In this document: piece by piece, positions 5,795 through 6,262 of the stretch
How positions within the stretch are numbered: position 1 is the stretch's first letter
Layout: the number at the start of each line of letters is the position of its first letter
From: Treponema sp.
GTDB lineage: Bacteria; Spirochaetota; Spirochaetia; Treponematales; Treponemataceae
Assembly (NCBI GenBank): GCA_003447785.1
Contig: DLYJ01000048.1
Location: forward strand, 1 to 6,262
Reading direction: 5' to 3'
DNA: 6,262 bases
The notes under the pieces: model-generated
Seen by the model: only the letters and a program-made list of their open reading frames with translations
Database searches by the model: none
Told to the model about the DNA's origin: nothing
Made by a program: the position numbers and the translations under genes

Positions 5795-6262
5795 ATGAAA
5801 AAACTTTTTGGATTTATGACATGTCTGGCAGTACTTCTTGCAGGTGTAATGTTCACAGGCTGTGATGATGTTGCCGAGGAACTTCTCGGACCAACAAATA
5901 AATGGTGTATGAAAACATTTAGTTTCAACTCAGATTCTGAAACAGGAACCGCAAAAGATGTCGATGTTTACTGTTATTACGCCACAGCTGACAAAGATGT
6001 TGTTTTAGGTTCAACTTCAACAAATGCGAAATCTACAGTTACACTCAAAAAAGGCCTTAATGTTATTCTTTGCGGAAACCCTAACGCAACTAACACAAGC
6101 GAAATTTTCGGTACTGTAACGAGTGGAAAAACACCATTCGTCGTTAAAACTTTTGAAGAAGGAGCAGCAATCTCTTTTGGTTCAGGAGATTCAAGTTCAA
6201 ACGACACAACTACTTTGAAAAAGAGTGTATGGAATTTAATTTATGTCTGTAACTCGTGGGAA
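5795..6262 (+). CDS. Unknown lipoprotein, partial (C-terminus beyond window)
   Basis: The frame is open from the ATG at 5795 to the right edge, 156 codons with no stop. The signal peptide has a basic start (MKK), a hydrophobic core at residues 4-20 and a lipobox FTGC with the lipidated Cys at 23. Asp24 and Asp25 follow; Asp at +2 retains E. coli lipoproteins in the inner membrane, but spirochaetes may not obey that rule. The mature part is rich in Thr, Ser, Asn and Lys, has four further cysteines (38, 60, 93, 152) and alternating beta-type stretches such as STVTLKKGLNVILCG. This suggests an exported beta-rich protein. I recognise no family. Composition differs from the operon: 20 G/C in bases 6001-6060 against 33 in 4621-4680 within thrA. 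It has its own promoter and is divergent from thrA, so no functional link is implied. Confidence 0.85.
   Translation, partial: MKKLFGFMTCLAVLLAGVMFTGCDDVAEELLGPTNKWCMKTFSFNSDSETGTAKDVDVYCYYATADKDVVLGSTSTNAKSTVTLKKGLNVILCGNPNATNTSEIFGTVTSGKTPFVVKTFEEGAAISFGSGDSSSNDTTTLKKSVWNLIYVCNSWE

Noticed and set aside
5512..5928. Minus-strand open frame of 138 codons across the intergenic region
   Set aside because: It covers both promoters and the leader repeats and overlaps the start of the plus-strand lipoprotein gene in antisense. The product has no domain and is better explained as chance.
1..6262. CRISPR array, tRNA, rRNA, transposase or defence genes
   Set aside because: No regularly spaced repeats, cloverleaf, rRNA-like stretch or relevant protein motif was seen on either strand.

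Overview
The window carries one tight minus-strand operon of amino-acid biosynthesis genes, read right to left: a fused aspartokinase/homoserine dehydrogenase (thrA, 5496-3001), a fused DAHP synthase/prephenate dehydratase (2982-1030), the acetolactate synthase regulatory subunit (ilvH, 1003-512), and the start of an unknown lipoprotein gene (488 to beyond base 1). The gaps are 18, 26 and 23 bases. The two gaps between enzyme genes contain strong Shine-Dalgarno sequences, and I see no terminator in any gap. A divergent plus-strand lipoprotein gene begins at 5795 and runs off the right edge.

The enzymes serve three branches: aspartate to threonine/methionine (thrA), the entry and phenylalanine arm of the aromatic pathway (the fusion), and branched-chain amino acids (ilvH). 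All three products carry ACT domains, the small ligand-binding modules of feedback inhibition. The fusion also has the N-terminal ferredoxin-like regulatory domain of Thermotoga-type DAHP synthases. Aspartokinase/homoserine dehydrogenase and DAHP synthase are classic feedback-controlled steps. IlvH is purely a regulatory subunit, and no catalytic partner (ilvB) is in view. The operon therefore looks like a grouping of control points rather than one linear pathway.

The 298-base region 5497-5794 holds two back-to-back sigma70-like promoters, each with an exact 17-base spacer. Between them is an interrupted inverted repeat. The plus-strand leader, about 100 bases long, contains two near-identical 22-base direct repeats flanking a hairpin. 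The thrA leader is only about 30 bases, which leaves no room for a classical leader-peptide attenuator.

The host is probably a spirochaete of the Treponema type from a gut or rumen-like habitat. This is inferred from the two lipoprotein genes with loose lipoboxes, moderate G+C genes beside an A+T-rich surface-type gene, and the unusual enzyme fusion. The sequence alone does not prove it. I see no rRNA, tRNA, mobile element, CRISPR array or defence system. The most unusual items are the DAHP synthase/prephenate dehydratase fusion without a chorismate mutase domain and the repeat-bearing leader at 5707-5782.
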